DNA of 64,000 bases, from positions 434,001 through 498,000 of the forward strand of contig NZ_JAZHRV010000001.1 in the NCBI RefSeq assembly GCF_036924595.1, in the 5' to 3' direction. The notes below the pieces were generated by a model. That model saw only the letters and a list, made by a program, of their open reading frames with translations, did no database searches and was not told the DNA's origin. A program made the translations under genes and the position numbers. The DNA comes from Bradyrhizobium algeriense (lineage in GTDB: Bacteria; Pseudomonadota; Alphaproteobacteria; Rhizobiales; Xanthobacteraceae). Shown here piece after piece: positions 15,844-24,739 of the stretch (positions are counted from its first letter, which is position 1; each line of letters starts with the position of its first letter).

Positions 15844-15863
15844 GGAGCACAATAACGATCGTC

Positions 15864-16853
15864 TTACTTCTTGTAGGCGGCGATCACGGCTTCACCATCG
15901 GGGCCGGCCTTCTTGAGCCAATCGGCCGTCAACTGCTCCCCGATCTTCTCAAGACCCGTCTTCAGCGCCGGAGGCGGCGGCAGCACCTTCATCTTGTTGG
16001 CCTGAAGCTGTTCGAGATACCACTTCGCCTTTTCTTCCGCGAGTTTCCAGCCGCGTTCTTCGGCGACCGCCGCCGCCTTGAGGATCGCGTCCTGGGTCGG
16101 CTTGTCGAGCGCGTCAAAAGCCGCCTTGTTCACGAAGGTAACGTTCTTCGGAATCCAGGCCTGCGTATCATAGAAATGCGTCATGGTTTCCCACGCCTTG
16201 CTGTCGTAGCCGGTCGAGCCTGAGGTCATGAACGCGTTCACAACGCCGGTAGCCAATGCTTGCGGCAGTTCCGCCGCCTGGATGGTGACAGGCTGCGCGC
16301 CGACAAGCTCGGCGATGCGCGAGGTGCCGACATTATAGGCGCGCCACTTCAAGCCTTTCATATCCTCAACGGTGGCAAGGTCCTTCTTGGCATAAATGCC
16401 CTGCGGACCCCACGGCACCGCGAAGAGGAGCATCAAGCCTTGCGATGCGAGCTTCTTTTCGATTGCGGGTTTCGAGGCAAGCCATAGCTTCTTGGCTGCC
16501 GGGTAACTCGTCGACAGGAACGGGATGACATCGATGCCGAACATCGGATCCTCGTTCTCATGCAGCGAGATCAGAACCTCGCCGGCCTGCGCCTGTCCGG
16601 TGGCGACCGCACGCTTGATTTCCGGCGCCTTGAACAGCGAGGCGGCGGCATGCACGGTGATCTGCAGCTTGCCGCCGGTGGCGTCACCGACGTCCTTGGC
16701 GAACGCGATCAGGTTCACCGAATGCGGATTGTCCGCCGGATAGGCGGCCGGGAGATTCCATTTGGTCTGCGCCGCTGCTGGAACGACAAGTGCGGGAGCG
16801 GCAAGCGCCGCCACGCAGGCGGCCATAGCGCACGTCTTAATAAGCCTGAACAT
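15864..16853 (-). CDS. TRAP transporter solute-binding protein (DctP family)
   Basis: A 329-residue periplasmic protein. The ATG at 16853 (AAGGT upstream) starts a signal peptide (about 1-29, ending VVPAAAQ). The family pattern follows: NPHSVNLIAFAKDV near the start, EVLISLHENEDPMFGIDVIPF, the conserved Arg-containing DMKGLKWRAYNVGTSRIAEL that contacts the substrate carboxylate, and QALATGVVNAFMTSGSTG. It captures an organic acid for the DctQM permease encoded just upstream. The ligand cannot be read from sequence; the adjacent IclR-controlled catabolic operon suggests an aromatic or aliphatic acid. Confidence 0.88.
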   Translation of the reverse strand: MFRLIKTCAMAACVAALAAPALVVPAAAQTKWNLPAAYPADNPHSVNLIAFAKDVGDATGGKLQITVHAAASLFKAPEIKRAVATGQAQAGEVLISLHENEDPMFGIDVIPFLSTSYPAAKKLWLASKPAIEKKLASQGLMLLFAVPWGPQGIYAKKDLATVEDMKGLKWRAYNVGTSRIAELVGAQPVTIQAAELPQALATGVVNAFMTSGSTGYDSKAWETMTHFYDTQAWIPKNVTFVNKAAFDALDKPTQDAILKAAAVAEERGWKLAEEKAKWYLEQLQANKMKVLPPPPALKTGLEKIGEQLTADWLKKAGPDGEAVIAAYKK

Positions 16854-16867
16854 GACAATACCTTTCT

Positions 16868-18175
16868 CTAGCCAGGGAATGCTATCCGCGGCAGCAGCAT
16901 CACGATAGCAGGAAAGACCGTGATGATGGCAACCGCCAGAACGAGCAAAAAGAAGAACGGCAGGGCGGCCTTGGCGACCGTGTTGGAATCCTTGCCGCTC
17001 ATGGTCTGCAGGACGAACAGATTGAAACCGACGGGCGGAGAGACTTCCGCCATTTCCACCACCAGCACCAGGAAAATGCCGAACCAGACGAGGTCGAAGC
17101 CGGCCTGCTTCACCATCGGAATAACGATGGCGGTGGTCAGCACGATCATGGAAATGCCGTCGAGTGCCGTGCCGAGCACGATGTACATGACGGTCAGCGC
17201 CGCGATCAGTGCATAGGGACTGAGCTGGAGGCCGTTCACCCAGTTTGCGAGCGCCAATGGGATGCCGGTATAGGCCATCGACGTGCCCATGTAGGAGGCG
17301 CCCGCGAGGATCAAGAGGATCATGCAATTGACCCGCGTCGCGCCCATGACGCTCGCCCAGAACGATTCCCAGCTCAGCGCGCCTTGCCACCATGCGATGG
17401 CGAGCGAGCCCAGCACGCCCCAGGCCGCGCATTCCGTTGCCGTCGCCCAGCCCATCAGCAATGACAGAAAAACGAAAACGATCAGCAGCAGACAAGGAAT
17501 AAGATTGAGCGATTCTGCGATGCGCCTGCGAAGGCTCATCGGCGGATCGGCCGGCGGCGTGCGCGTCGGATTGGCGAGCGACCAGATCGCGATGTAGCCG
17601 GAATAGAGCATCATTACCAACAGGCCCGGCAGAAATCCGGCGAGGAAAACCTGAATGATGGAGACGTTCGCCTGCACGGCGTAGACCACCATGGTGATCG
17701 ACGGCGGGATGAGAATGCCGAGCGTGCCTGCACCGGCGAGAGAGCCGAGGCTCAGGTTTTCGTCATAGCCGCGCTTCTTCAATTCCGGTAGCGCAATCTT
17801 GGCAACCGTGGCGCAGGTCGCGGCCGATGATCCCGATACCGAACCGAATACACCGCAGGCGAGCACATTGACGTGCATGAGCCGGCCCGGCAGCCAGTTC
17901 AGCCAGGGCGCAAATCCACGAAACATTTCCTCCGACAACCGCGTGCGGAACAGAATTTCGCCCATCCAGATGAAGAGTGGCAAGGCCGCGAGCGACCACG
18001 ACGCGCTGTTGCCCCACACCGTTGTCGCAAGCACGCTGCCCGCCGGAATGGCGCCGCCGGCGAACTGCATGCCGGCCCATCCAGTCGCCATCAAGGCGAC
18101 GCCGATCCAGACGCCGGCACCGAGCAGCAGCGCAAGAAATCCGAGCAGGATAGCGGCGATGGAGAGAAGCTCCAT
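16868..18175 (-). CDS. TRAP transporter large permease (DctM family)
   Basis: A 435-residue multi-spanning inner-membrane protein of the DctM/SiaM type. The ATG at 18175 begins MELLSIAAILLGFLALLLGAG, directly after the small-subunit stop (TGA-C-ATG). Family features: GSVSGSSAATCATVAKIALPELKKRGYDENLSLGSLAGAGTLGILIPPS in the first half and a matching repeat in the second (ALDGISMIVLTTAIVIPMV). It carries the transported acid with sodium or proton symport. It lies between the DctQ and DctP genes in one operon. Confidence 0.9.
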   Translation of the reverse strand: MELLSIAAILLGFLALLLGAGVWIGVALMATGWAGMQFAGGAIPAGSVLATTVWGNSASWSLAALPLFIWMGEILFRTRLSEEMFRGFAPWLNWLPGRLMHVNVLACGVFGSVSGSSAATCATVAKIALPELKKRGYDENLSLGSLAGAGTLGILIPPSITMVVYAVQANVSIIQVFLAGFLPGLLVMMLYSGYIAIWSLANPTRTPPADPPMSLRRRIAESLNLIPCLLLIVFVFLSLLMGWATATECAAWGVLGSLAIAWWQGALSWESFWASVMGATRVNCMILLILAGASYMGTSMAYTGIPLALANWVNGLQLSPYALIAALTVMYIVLGTALDGISMIVLTTAIVIPMVKQAGFDLVWFGIFLVLVVEMAEVSPPVGFNLFVLQTMSGKDSNTVAKAALPFFFLLVLAVAIITVFPAIVMLLPRIAFPG

Positions 18176-18176
18176 G

Positions 18177-18722
18177 TCAGACCCCACTCTGCATGGCGCG
18201 TTCGACGATCTCCTCGGCGCTCGTCGGCTTCGGCAATTCGTAGCGCGGCGCGAAGCCGCGCAGGACATGGACCAGCTCATCCACGAAAGCGATGAAGAGT
18301 ATCACCAGCCCGCCACTGTAGCCGAGCTGCGGAATCCACAGCGGCACCGCGATGACGCCTTGCGAAATGTCGGAAAATTTAAGGGATTGCCAGGTCATGA
18401 TCGCAGCATGCCACGCGAAAAAGCCGATGAAGCCGACGCCGACGAGGAGCGCTGCGATCTCGACATAGTGGCGGACGTTGTCGTTGAGGCGATCGATCAA
18501 GAGGCCGACGCGGATCATCTCGCCGTGCTTGAAGGTATGCGCGAGCCCGAGGAAGGCCGTCGCCGCCATGCACCAGGAGATGAAATCATCGCCCGCCGGA
18601 ATATTGACGCCGAGCGGCCGGCCGCCCGACAACAGCAGCATCAGCACAAAAATCGCAATCAGGAAAAGTCCGGCGAGATAGCCGGAGAAAAGGTAGATTC
18701 GATCAAGAAACACGCGGATCAT
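18177..18722 (-). CDS. TRAP transporter small permease (DctQ family)
   Basis: A 181-residue protein with four predicted TM helices. I used the ATG at 18722 (AAGGA six bases upstream) rather than 18758. FISWCMAATAFLGLAHTFKHGEMIRVGLLIDRL is the standard DctQ core. It pairs with DctM to form the membrane complex. First gene of dctQMP; a 7-bp inverted repeat at 18746-18765 lies in its leader. Confidence 0.88.
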   Translation of the reverse strand: MIRVFLDRIYLFSGYLAGLFLIAIFVLMLLLSGGRPLGVNIPAGDDFISWCMAATAFLGLAHTFKHGEMIRVGLLIDRLNDNVRHYVEIAALLVGVGFIGFFAWHAAIMTWQSLKFSDISQGVIAVPLWIPQLGYSGGLVILFIAFVDELVHVLRGFAPRYELPKPTSAEEIVERAMQSGV

Positions 18723-18745
18723 ACTGTGTCCTTCTCCTCGCACGC

Positions 18746-18765
18746 CTATTGCCCGCAAGCAATAG
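18746..18765. promoter_or_regulatory. Inverted repeat upstream of dctQ
   Basis: CTATTGC-CCGCAA-GCAATAG, perfect 7-bp arms, centred about 33 nt upstream of the dctQ start. It differs from the IclR-site palindrome at 19715, so a different regulator or an mRNA hairpin is likely. The role is inferred from position. Confidence 0.4.
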
Positions 18766-18927
18766 TGGTGCCACTTCCGGTAACCGTCCGCTGCCGGAAA
18801 GAGTCTATCGATCCTGGCCGTGGGCGAAAGCGGACACCGAAATCAGTCCCCGGAATACGCGACAGGGTTTCGGAATTGCTCCGGGCCGTCAAGGCCGACT
18901 CACGACGGATACGGTCAAGCGCAGCCT

Positions 18928-19707
18928 CTATTGCTGCAGCGACGAAACACTTGCGGCGATGTTGTCGGCCAGCGCCTTCACAAGAGGCACGTAGCGCTGG
19001 ACGACGTCCGCGCGGTCGAGCGCCGAGGTGAAATAGGTCATGCCGACGGTGGCGAGCACGCGCTGGTTGACGATGATGGGAATTGCGATCGTGCCGGACG
19101 AGCGCGGCTCCACCATCGGGTCGCGTTCGGCGAAACCTTGCTTGCGGATCGCGGCCAGCAAGGACAACGCCCGCTTTCGCTCCGTGGCGAGTTTGTCTTC
19201 GCTCTCCTGCGACCGTGTGAGCATGTCGAGCAGCATCGACCGCTCGCTCATGGGGCAGAATGCCAGGTAGGCGCGCCCCAGCGCCCGCCCGAGCAGGCTG
19301 AGGTGCATGTTGAGGGTGCCGTGAAACGGCGAGACCGGGCTGTCGGGAATGGTGCTGAAGCGAACCACGACAGAACTCCTGTCGAGGACAGCGATGGCGA
19401 TTGGCCAGTGATATTGTCGCGTGAAGGCGAGCGCCCATGCGCGCGCGGCCTCGACCACCAGCGGATCGCCGTGAAAGCCGTTGCTCAGCGATTTGACCCG
19501 GGAAGCTACCGCGTAACCGCCCTGCCGCCGGTCGTTGGCGGCATAGCCCATCGCGCATAGCGACTTCATCAACCGCACCACCGTCGACTTCGGCAACCCG
19601 GTCGCCTTGTGCAGGCGGTCGATCGAGGTGACGCGGTGGCGATTGAGTTCCTCCAGCAGCAGGAGCGTGCGGGAGGCGGCTTCGACGGTGTCGGATTTGA
19701 GCGGCAT
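18928..19707 (-). CDS. IclR-family transcriptional regulator
   Basis: A 259-residue protein, start at ATG 19707. The N-terminal winged HTH (about 5-70) reads TLLLLEELNRHRVTSIDRLHKATGLPKSTVVRLMKSL. The C-terminal IclR effector domain has DPMVEPRSSGTIAIPIIVNQRVLATVGMTYF. IclR proteins control aromatic and acid catabolism operons, as activators or repressors. The ribosome site AGGTGG lies inside a perfect palindrome (19715-19729), pointing to autoregulation. It is divergent from the seven-gene operon starting at 19845 and downstream of neither, so control of both that operon and dctQMP is plausible. Confidence 0.88.
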   Translation of the reverse strand: MPLKSDTVEAASRTLLLLEELNRHRVTSIDRLHKATGLPKSTVVRLMKSLCAMGYAANDRRQGGYAVASRVKSLSNGFHGDPLVVEAARAWALAFTRQYHWPIAIAVLDRSSVVVRFSTIPDSPVSPFHGTLNMHLSLLGRALGRAYLAFCPMSERSMLLDMLTRSQESEDKLATERKRALSLLAAIRKQGFAERDPMVEPRSSGTIAIPIIVNQRVLATVGMTYFTSALDRADVVQRYVPLVKALADNIAASVSSLQQ

Positions 19708-19714
19708 TTTGAAA

Positions 19715-19729
19715 TTCCACCTGGTGGAA
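19715..19729. promoter_or_regulatory. Perfect palindrome, likely IclR operator
   Basis: TTCCACC-T-GGTGGAA is a 7-1-7 perfect inverted repeat, 7 bp before the IclR start codon and covering its ribosome site. IclR-family operators often have TTCC...GGAA symmetry. Binding would block translation initiation or transcription of its own gene and could act on the divergent operon. Confidence 0.65.
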
Positions 19730-19844
19730 CGCTTTGAATTAGCTATGGCCCACCGCCGCCCGCGCTGCAATGGTTTTCGCCAAGCCACGTCGGAGTCCGT
19801 TCTTCTAAAGGACGGCCCCGAGCAGATGGCGGGGAGGAACAGCC

Positions 19845-20663
19845 GTGTCCGGAGACGTCGTCAGGCCGCATTTTTCGTCATTCCGCCACCGCTTCTCCGC
19901 GCGGCAGACCGTCGTCGGCACGTTCATCAAGACGCCGACCACGCATGCTACCGAGATTTTTGGCGCGCTCGGCTACGATTTCGTCGTGATCGACGAGGAA
20001 CACGCGCCGATCGACCGCGCGATGACCGATATCATGCTGCTCGCCGCGCGCGCCAGCAACCTCGCCGGCATCGTGCGGGTGTCGTCGGACGATCCGGCCA
20101 AGATCCTGTCGTGCCTCGACTGCGGCGCAACTGGCGTGCTGGTGCCCCACGTTGCGACGGTCGAGAAGGCGCGCGCGGTTGCGGCCGCCGCGCGATACCG
20201 CGGCGGACGGCGCGGCTATTCCGGCTCGGCCCGCGCCGGCGCTTATGGCGGCACCCCGATGTGGTCCCTTGTCGATGAACAGGATGCATCGGTCTGCGCG
20301 ATCGCGATGATCGAGGATCCTGAAGCGCTCGATCACATCGACGCCATCGCTGCCGTCGACGGAATCCACGGGCTCTTCATCGGTCGTGGCGATCTCACCG
20401 TTGCGCTTGGCGCCAAGTCGTCGGCCGACGCGTCCGTGAAGGATGCGGTTATCAGGATCATCGCGGCGGCAAAGAAAGCCGCCAAGCCGGTCTGCGTGAT
20501 GGTGGCGAGCGCGGCGGAAGCCAAGGATTTCGCCGGCCTCGGCGCCAGCGCCTTCATCATCTCGTCGGATCAGGGCCAGATGCGCCGGGCCGCGGCGCAA
20601 ACGCTGACCGATTTCAAAACCCTCGTTCAAACCACGGATGGCTCACATGTATCACAGCTCTGA
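19845..20663 (+). CDS. HpcH/HpaI-family aldolase
   Basis: A 272-residue class II aldolase with a GTG start and GGGGAGGAA upstream. Motifs: FVVIDEEHAPID near residue 45, the Arg-containing GIVRVSSDDP, ATGVLVPHV, AMIEDPEALDHIDAIAAVDGIHGLFIGRGDLTVALG carrying the metal-binding Glu and Asp. The family splits 4-hydroxy-2-oxo acids into pyruvate or a related 2-oxoacid and an aldehyde. As first gene of the operon 19845-26969, with an aldehyde dehydrogenase at the end, it suggests retro-aldol cleavage followed by aldehyde oxidation. Confidence 0.85.
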   Translation: MSGDVVRPHFSSFRHRFSARQTVVGTFIKTPTTHATEIFGALGYDFVVIDEEHAPIDRAMTDIMLLAARASNLAGIVRVSSDDPAKILSCLDCGATGVLVPHVATVEKARAVAAAARYRGGRRGYSGSARAGAYGGTPMWSLVDEQDASVCAIAMIEDPEALDHIDAIAAVDGIHGLFIGRGDLTVALGAKSSADASVKDAVIRIIAAAKKAAKPVCVMVASAAEAKDFAGLGASAFIISSDQGQMRRAAAQTLTDFKTLVQTTDGSHVSQL

Positions 20664-21579
20664 TCCCCGCGCGGCGCTCGCCGCTGCTCCGGTCGGCACC
20701 AAACCCGCCGCCACCCACTTTGCGGGCGCGGAATATGCGAAATTCTACGAAACGCCGCCAGCTGAGAATCAAAACGGCGCGCGTACCTGGTACGCCCGCG
20801 GCCAGAATTTCATCATCGCCTATAGCGACGCCGACAAGGGCGCCTTGCTGAGCCGGACCAACCAGCCCGACGAATATGTCGTGCTGCTTCCCGATCCAGG
20901 TGCGGGCGCCGAGATCGTGTGGGGCAACGAGCGTAAGGTCGTCGGCGGTCACTCCATCAGTTTCGTGCCGGCGGGCGCAAGCGCCGTCACGCTGCTAGGC
21001 GCTGCCAAGGTGGTGCGCATGGTGACGACGCGATCGGAAGATCTCGCAATGCTGTGCTCCAACGCCGCGTCCTACGCGACGCCGCATCCCAATCTGCCGC
21101 CGTTCGAGCCGTGGCCGGAGGCGACGGGGGGTCCTAAAATCCGCACCTACAGCCTCGACGTCGCGGCAACGCCGGGCCGGTTCGGGCGGATCTTCCGCTG
21201 TTCGACCTTCATGGTGAACTTCCTCGAGCCGAAGAACGGCCCGCGCGATCCGAGCAAGATGTCGCCGCACCACCATGACGATTTCGAGCAATGCTCGCTG
21301 GCGCTGGCCGGCACCTTCATTCACCACCTGCGCTGGCCATGGACGACCGACATGGCCCAGTGGCGCGACGACGATCACGAGAGCTGCGGATCGCCTTCGA
21401 TCGCCGTGATTCCGCCGCCCTCCATTCACACCTCGCAGGCCGTCGATCCCAAGCTCAATGTTCTCGTCGACATCTTCTGCCCGCCGCGCATGGATTTTTC
21501 GGCCAAGCCGGGCTGGGTGCTGAACGAGGACGATTATCCGATGCCCGTGCAAAGCCCCGCCGGCAAATCCGCTGCCTGA
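20638..21579 (+). CDS. Cupin-like hypothetical protein
   Basis: A 313-residue protein; an ATG nine bases further (20647) is equally possible. It overlaps the aldolase 3' end by 26 nt, so it is translationally coupled. It reads as two cupin-like halves: YVVLLPDPGAGAEIVWGNERKVVGGHSISFVPAGAS in the first, and SPHHHDDFEQCSLALAGTFIHHL then PSIAVIPPPSIHTSQ in the second. HHHxxxxE with a later His is a plausible metal site. I cannot name a reaction; it may be an isomerase or dioxygenase-like step on the operon's substrate. Confidence 0.7.
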   Translation: MAHMYHSSDPRAALAAAPVGTKPAATHFAGAEYAKFYETPPAENQNGARTWYARGQNFIIAYSDADKGALLSRTNQPDEYVVLLPDPGAGAEIVWGNERKVVGGHSISFVPAGASAVTLLGAAKVVRMVTTRSEDLAMLCSNAASYATPHPNLPPFEPWPEATGGPKIRTYSLDVAATPGRFGRIFRCSTFMVNFLEPKNGPRDPSKMSPHHHDDFEQCSLALAGTFIHHLRWPWTTDMAQWRDDDHESCGSPSIAVIPPPSIHTSQAVDPKLNVLVDIFCPPRMDFSAKPGWVLNEDDYPMPVQSPAGKSAA

Positions 21580-21607
21580 TACGTTTTCAATCGAAAGGGC
21601 CCCCACC

Positions 21608-22579
21608 ATGGCCGACAAGCAAGTGTCCTATCCAACCACCGTGCCGTTGCCGACGCTGTCGCGGGCGGCTGAGGTCGCCGAGCTTCTGGTCGGTGCGATC
21701 GATCTGCACTGCCATAGCGGTCCGGCGGCCATGCCACGCATTCTCGATCATCATGAGGAACTGCTCGATGCGGCGGCCGCGAAATTCCGTGCCGTGCTCT
21801 ACAAGGATCACTTCTACGCCGGCATGGCGCATGCGATCCTCTTGGAGAAGTTGTTTCCCGAAACCAATGTGAAGCTGTTTTCAGGCATTGTGCTGAACAA
21901 TGCGTCGGGCGGCATCAACCCTCACGCCGTCGACCATGCCATCAAGCTCGGCGCCAAGATCGTCTGGATGCCGACGCTGTCGGCGGAGAACCATATCAAC
22001 GCCATGGCGGCCGGAAACTCGACCTTTCCAAAGACCGCGCAGAAGATGCTTGATCCGATCCCGCTTTCCGCGCTCGATGCCAACGGCAAGCTCACGGATG
22101 ACACGAAGAAGGTCATCGACCTCATTGCCGAGGCGGACATCATCCTGGCTGGCGGTCATCTGCCGGCCAGCGAGTTGCATATCCTGTTCGACGAGGCGGC
22201 GCGGCGCGGCGTCAAGAAGATGATGGTCAACCACCCGACCTATATTGTCGGCTGCAACGACACCGATATCCGCCAGTTGGTCGCGCGCGGCGTCAAGATG
22301 GAACATTCGATCTGCATGTTCATCGAGGGTAAATCCTTAAAATACAGCCCGGATGATCTCGCGCACCTGATCGAAGTGGCCGGTGTCGACAATACGATCC
22401 TGTCGTCCGACCTCGGGCTGCAGGGGTCGCAGCGTCCGGTGGATGGCTTCCGCAGCATCACGCAGATCCTGCTTGATCTGCAAATGCCGAGCACCGCCAT
22501 CCGGAAGCTCATCAGCGACAACGCCGCACGGTTCCTGAATCTTCCGATGAGCCAGTCGGCCGCGCAGAACGCCGCATAG
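21608..22579 (+). CDS. DUF6282-type amidohydrolase-like protein
   Basis: A 323-residue protein with a TIM-barrel metal-hydrolase look: IDLHCHSGPAAMPRILDHHEE near residue 36, VLYKDHFYAG, GGHLPASELHILFDEA, MVNHPTYIVG and SSDLGLQGSQRPVDG near the end. Conserved His and Asp residues in these positions match the amidohydrolase/PHP pattern. I believe it belongs to DUF6282. The reaction is unknown; a lactone- or amide-hydrolysing step fits the operon. It starts 28 nt after the cupin gene. Confidence 0.7.
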   Translation: MADKQVSYPTTVPLPTLSRAAEVAELLVGAIDLHCHSGPAAMPRILDHHEELLDAAAAKFRAVLYKDHFYAGMAHAILLEKLFPETNVKLFSGIVLNNASGGINPHAVDHAIKLGAKIVWMPTLSAENHINAMAAGNSTFPKTAQKMLDPIPLSALDANGKLTDDTKKVIDLIAEADIILAGGHLPASELHILFDEAARRGVKKMMVNHPTYIVGCNDTDIRQLVARGVKMEHSICMFIEGKSLKYSPDDLAHLIEVAGVDNTILSSDLGLQGSQRPVDGFRSITQILLDLQMPSTAIRKLISDNAARFLNLPMSQSAAQNAA

Positions 22580-22637
22580 CAAGACAAGCGCAAAAACCGC
22601 GAGAAGCGGCGCGCACCATTTGGGGAGGAGGCAGATC

Positions 22638-23717
22638 ATGAGTTGCGGTGGACGCCGTTTGAAAGGCTGGAAGCAGTTGCAGCCGTTTGCTGCGGCATTG
22701 CTGTTCGCTGGACTAAGCAACGCGACCGTCGCCGAAGAGGGGCGCAAACCACCGAAGCCGCCGATCATCCTGGAATCGACCGGCGCGTATGAAGTGGGCG
22801 GCAAGGTCGTCGCCAAGCCCGGTGACCCCAGCCAGACGCTCTCCTGCGACCACGGCTACGTCGAGTATTTCATCCCCGCGAAGAGGCGCAGCGTCGGCCT
22901 GATCATGTGGCACAGTTCCAGCACGAAGGTGTGGGAAAATCGCTGGGACGGCGGTGAAGGCTACAAGAGCATTTTCCTGCGCAGGGGATATCCGGTTTAC
23001 CTGTGGGACGGTCCGCGCGTCGGTCGCGCGAACTGGAGCTGCGAGCCGATCACCTACACGCCTGATTATTTCGATCAACGCAACTTTGCCGCCTGGCGTT
23101 TCGGCCTGACCCACCTCAACTGGCATCCGGGCCTGCAGTTTCCGACCGCCGACAAGGAAGCCTGGAATCAGGCGACGCGCGCCCGTTACGACGAGTTCGA
23201 TACACTCGAGAATGCATTGCTGCAGGCGGAGGCCGGCGGCCAGGCCATCGACAAGATCGGCCCCGTCATTGCCGTCACCAATTCCGCGGGCGGCTGGCGC
23301 GCGTTGTTGTCGGCACTGAAGGCAAAAAGCGGCAACATGAAGGGCATCGTTGCCTACGAAACCCCGGGCTTCGTCTTCCCGGAGGGCGAGGGGCCCGCGC
23401 CCAAGCCGGATGCGCCGTATGGTCCCAATGCCGTGCCGCTGGCCGAGTTCATGAAGCTGACGAAGTTTCCGATCCAGATGGTGTTCGGCGACTACACCGA
23501 CACGCGACCCATCTGGAAAACCTCAGTCGAGGTGGCGAAGACCTTCTGCGATATCGTCAATCGTCACGGCGGAGATTGCGAGGTTTTGCTGCTGCCCGAC
23601 GCGGGCCTGCGTGGCAACACGCACATCGCCTTTGCCGATCTCAATAACGAAGCCGTTGCGGACGAATTATCCAAATGGTTGGGCCGCAAGGGCCTGGACA
23701 AGTTTGCTGCAGAATAA
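22638..23717 (+). CDS. Exported alpha/beta hydrolase
   Basis: A 359-residue protein. The ATG at 22638 has GGGGAGGAGG upstream and begins a signal peptide (about 1-32, ending SNATVAEE). Alpha/beta hydrolase pattern: GLIMWHSSSTKVWENRWDGGEGYKSIFLRRGYPVYLWDGPRVGRA, nucleophile elbow TNSAGGW (Ser), FGDYTD for the acid, and H in GNTHIAF as the catalytic base. It is presumably periplasmic and would release the operon's substrate from an ester before uptake, consistent with a binding protein encoded next. Confidence 0.8.
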   Translation: MSCGGRRLKGWKQLQPFAAALLFAGLSNATVAEEGRKPPKPPIILESTGAYEVGGKVVAKPGDPSQTLSCDHGYVEYFIPAKRRSVGLIMWHSSSTKVWENRWDGGEGYKSIFLRRGYPVYLWDGPRVGRANWSCEPITYTPDYFDQRNFAAWRFGLTHLNWHPGLQFPTADKEAWNQATRARYDEFDTLENALLQAEAGGQAIDKIGPVIAVTNSAGGWRALLSALKAKSGNMKGIVAYETPGFVFPEGEGPAPKPDAPYGPNAVPLAEFMKLTKFPIQMVFGDYTDTRPIWKTSVEVAKTFCDIVNRHGGDCEVLLLPDAGLRGNTHIAFADLNNEAVADELSKWLGRKGLDKFAAE

Positions 23718-23759
23718 GCGCTGGTGCCAACGCGAGCCCGTACGCAATTCGGAGGAAAC

Positions 23760-24728
23760 ATGCGCCTGCTCTCTTTCGGCCTCGTCGGCCTCGCATTAGC
23801 CATTGCGCCATGTCACCACGCCGTCGCGCAGGAGTGGCCGAACCGTCCGGTTACCATGGTGGTGCCGTTCCCGGCCGGCGCCGCCGTCGACACGCTGGCG
23901 CGCGCCGTCGCGCACGCGCTGAGCGAAGATTTCGGCAAGCAGTTCATCGTCGAAAACCGTGCGGGTGCGGGCGGCAATCTCGGCGGGACGGCGGTCGCCA
24001 AAGCGGCTGCCGACGGCCATACGTGGCTGTTCGGGACTCCGGCGCCGATCGCGCTCAACAAGTTCATGTACAAGGGCCTGGCTTACGATTCCGAGCGCGA
24101 TTTCATGCCGGTCGTGCTCGTCGCCAAGTCTCCGTTGATTATCGCGGCGACATCAGACTTTCCGGCGAAGACGCTTCCCGACCTGATAGCCTATGCCAAG
24201 CAGAACCCGGGCAAGGTCAATGTCGGCCATCCCGGCAACGGCACGCTCGGGCACATTACCTCGGCGCTGATCCAGCAGTTCGCCGGCGTGGAGATGACAC
24301 ATGTGCCTTATCGCGGCTCGGCGCCGCTGATCACGGATCTGCTGGGCGGACAAGTCAACGTCGCCATGGATTTCATGCCGACCTATCTGCCGCTGGTGGC
24401 TAGCGGCAAGGTCCGCGCGCTGGCCGTGACGACGAGCCAGCGCGTCGCGCAACTGCCCGATGTGCCGACGGTGCAGGAAGCGGGATTCAGGGGATTCGAG
24501 GCGACGGCGTGGTACGCGATCGTAGCTCCCACCGGAACGCCGCAGGACATCGTGGGCAAGGTGAACAATGCGGTGAACGGCTTCCTCAGGAGCGACAAGG
24601 GCAAGACCATCCTCGAACAAAACTCGCTGCAAGGCGTCGGGGGCTCTCCCGACGACCTCAAGGCATTCATCGACGGCGAGCGCACCAAATGGCGTCCCGT
24701 GATCGAGGCTGCAAAGATCACGATGTGA
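23760..24728 (+). CDS. Bug/TctC-family periplasmic binding protein
   Basis: A 322-residue protein. The ATG at 23760 has GGAGG upstream; signal peptide about 1-23 (ending HAVAQE). Bug-family signatures: WPNRPVTMVVPFPAGAAVDTLARAVA, ENRAGAGGNLGG, AMDFMPTYLPLVASGKVRALAVTTSQR. Such proteins bind carboxylates for TctAB carriers or act as sensors. No tctAB genes lie here, which is common for this family. It sits between the secreted hydrolase and the SDR gene. Confidence 0.9.
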   Translation: MRLLSFGLVGLALAIAPCHHAVAQEWPNRPVTMVVPFPAGAAVDTLARAVAHALSEDFGKQFIVENRAGAGGNLGGTAVAKAAADGHTWLFGTPAPIALNKFMYKGLAYDSERDFMPVVLVAKSPLIIAATSDFPAKTLPDLIAYAKQNPGKVNVGHPGNGTLGHITSALIQQFAGVEMTHVPYRGSAPLITDLLGGQVNVAMDFMPTYLPLVASGKVRALAVTTSQRVAQLPDVPTVQEAGFRGFEATAWYAIVAPTGTPQDIVGKVNNAVNGFLRSDKGKTILEQNSLQGVGGSPDDLKAFIDGERTKWRPVIEAAKITM

Positions 24729-24739
24729 GGCCGCCATAG

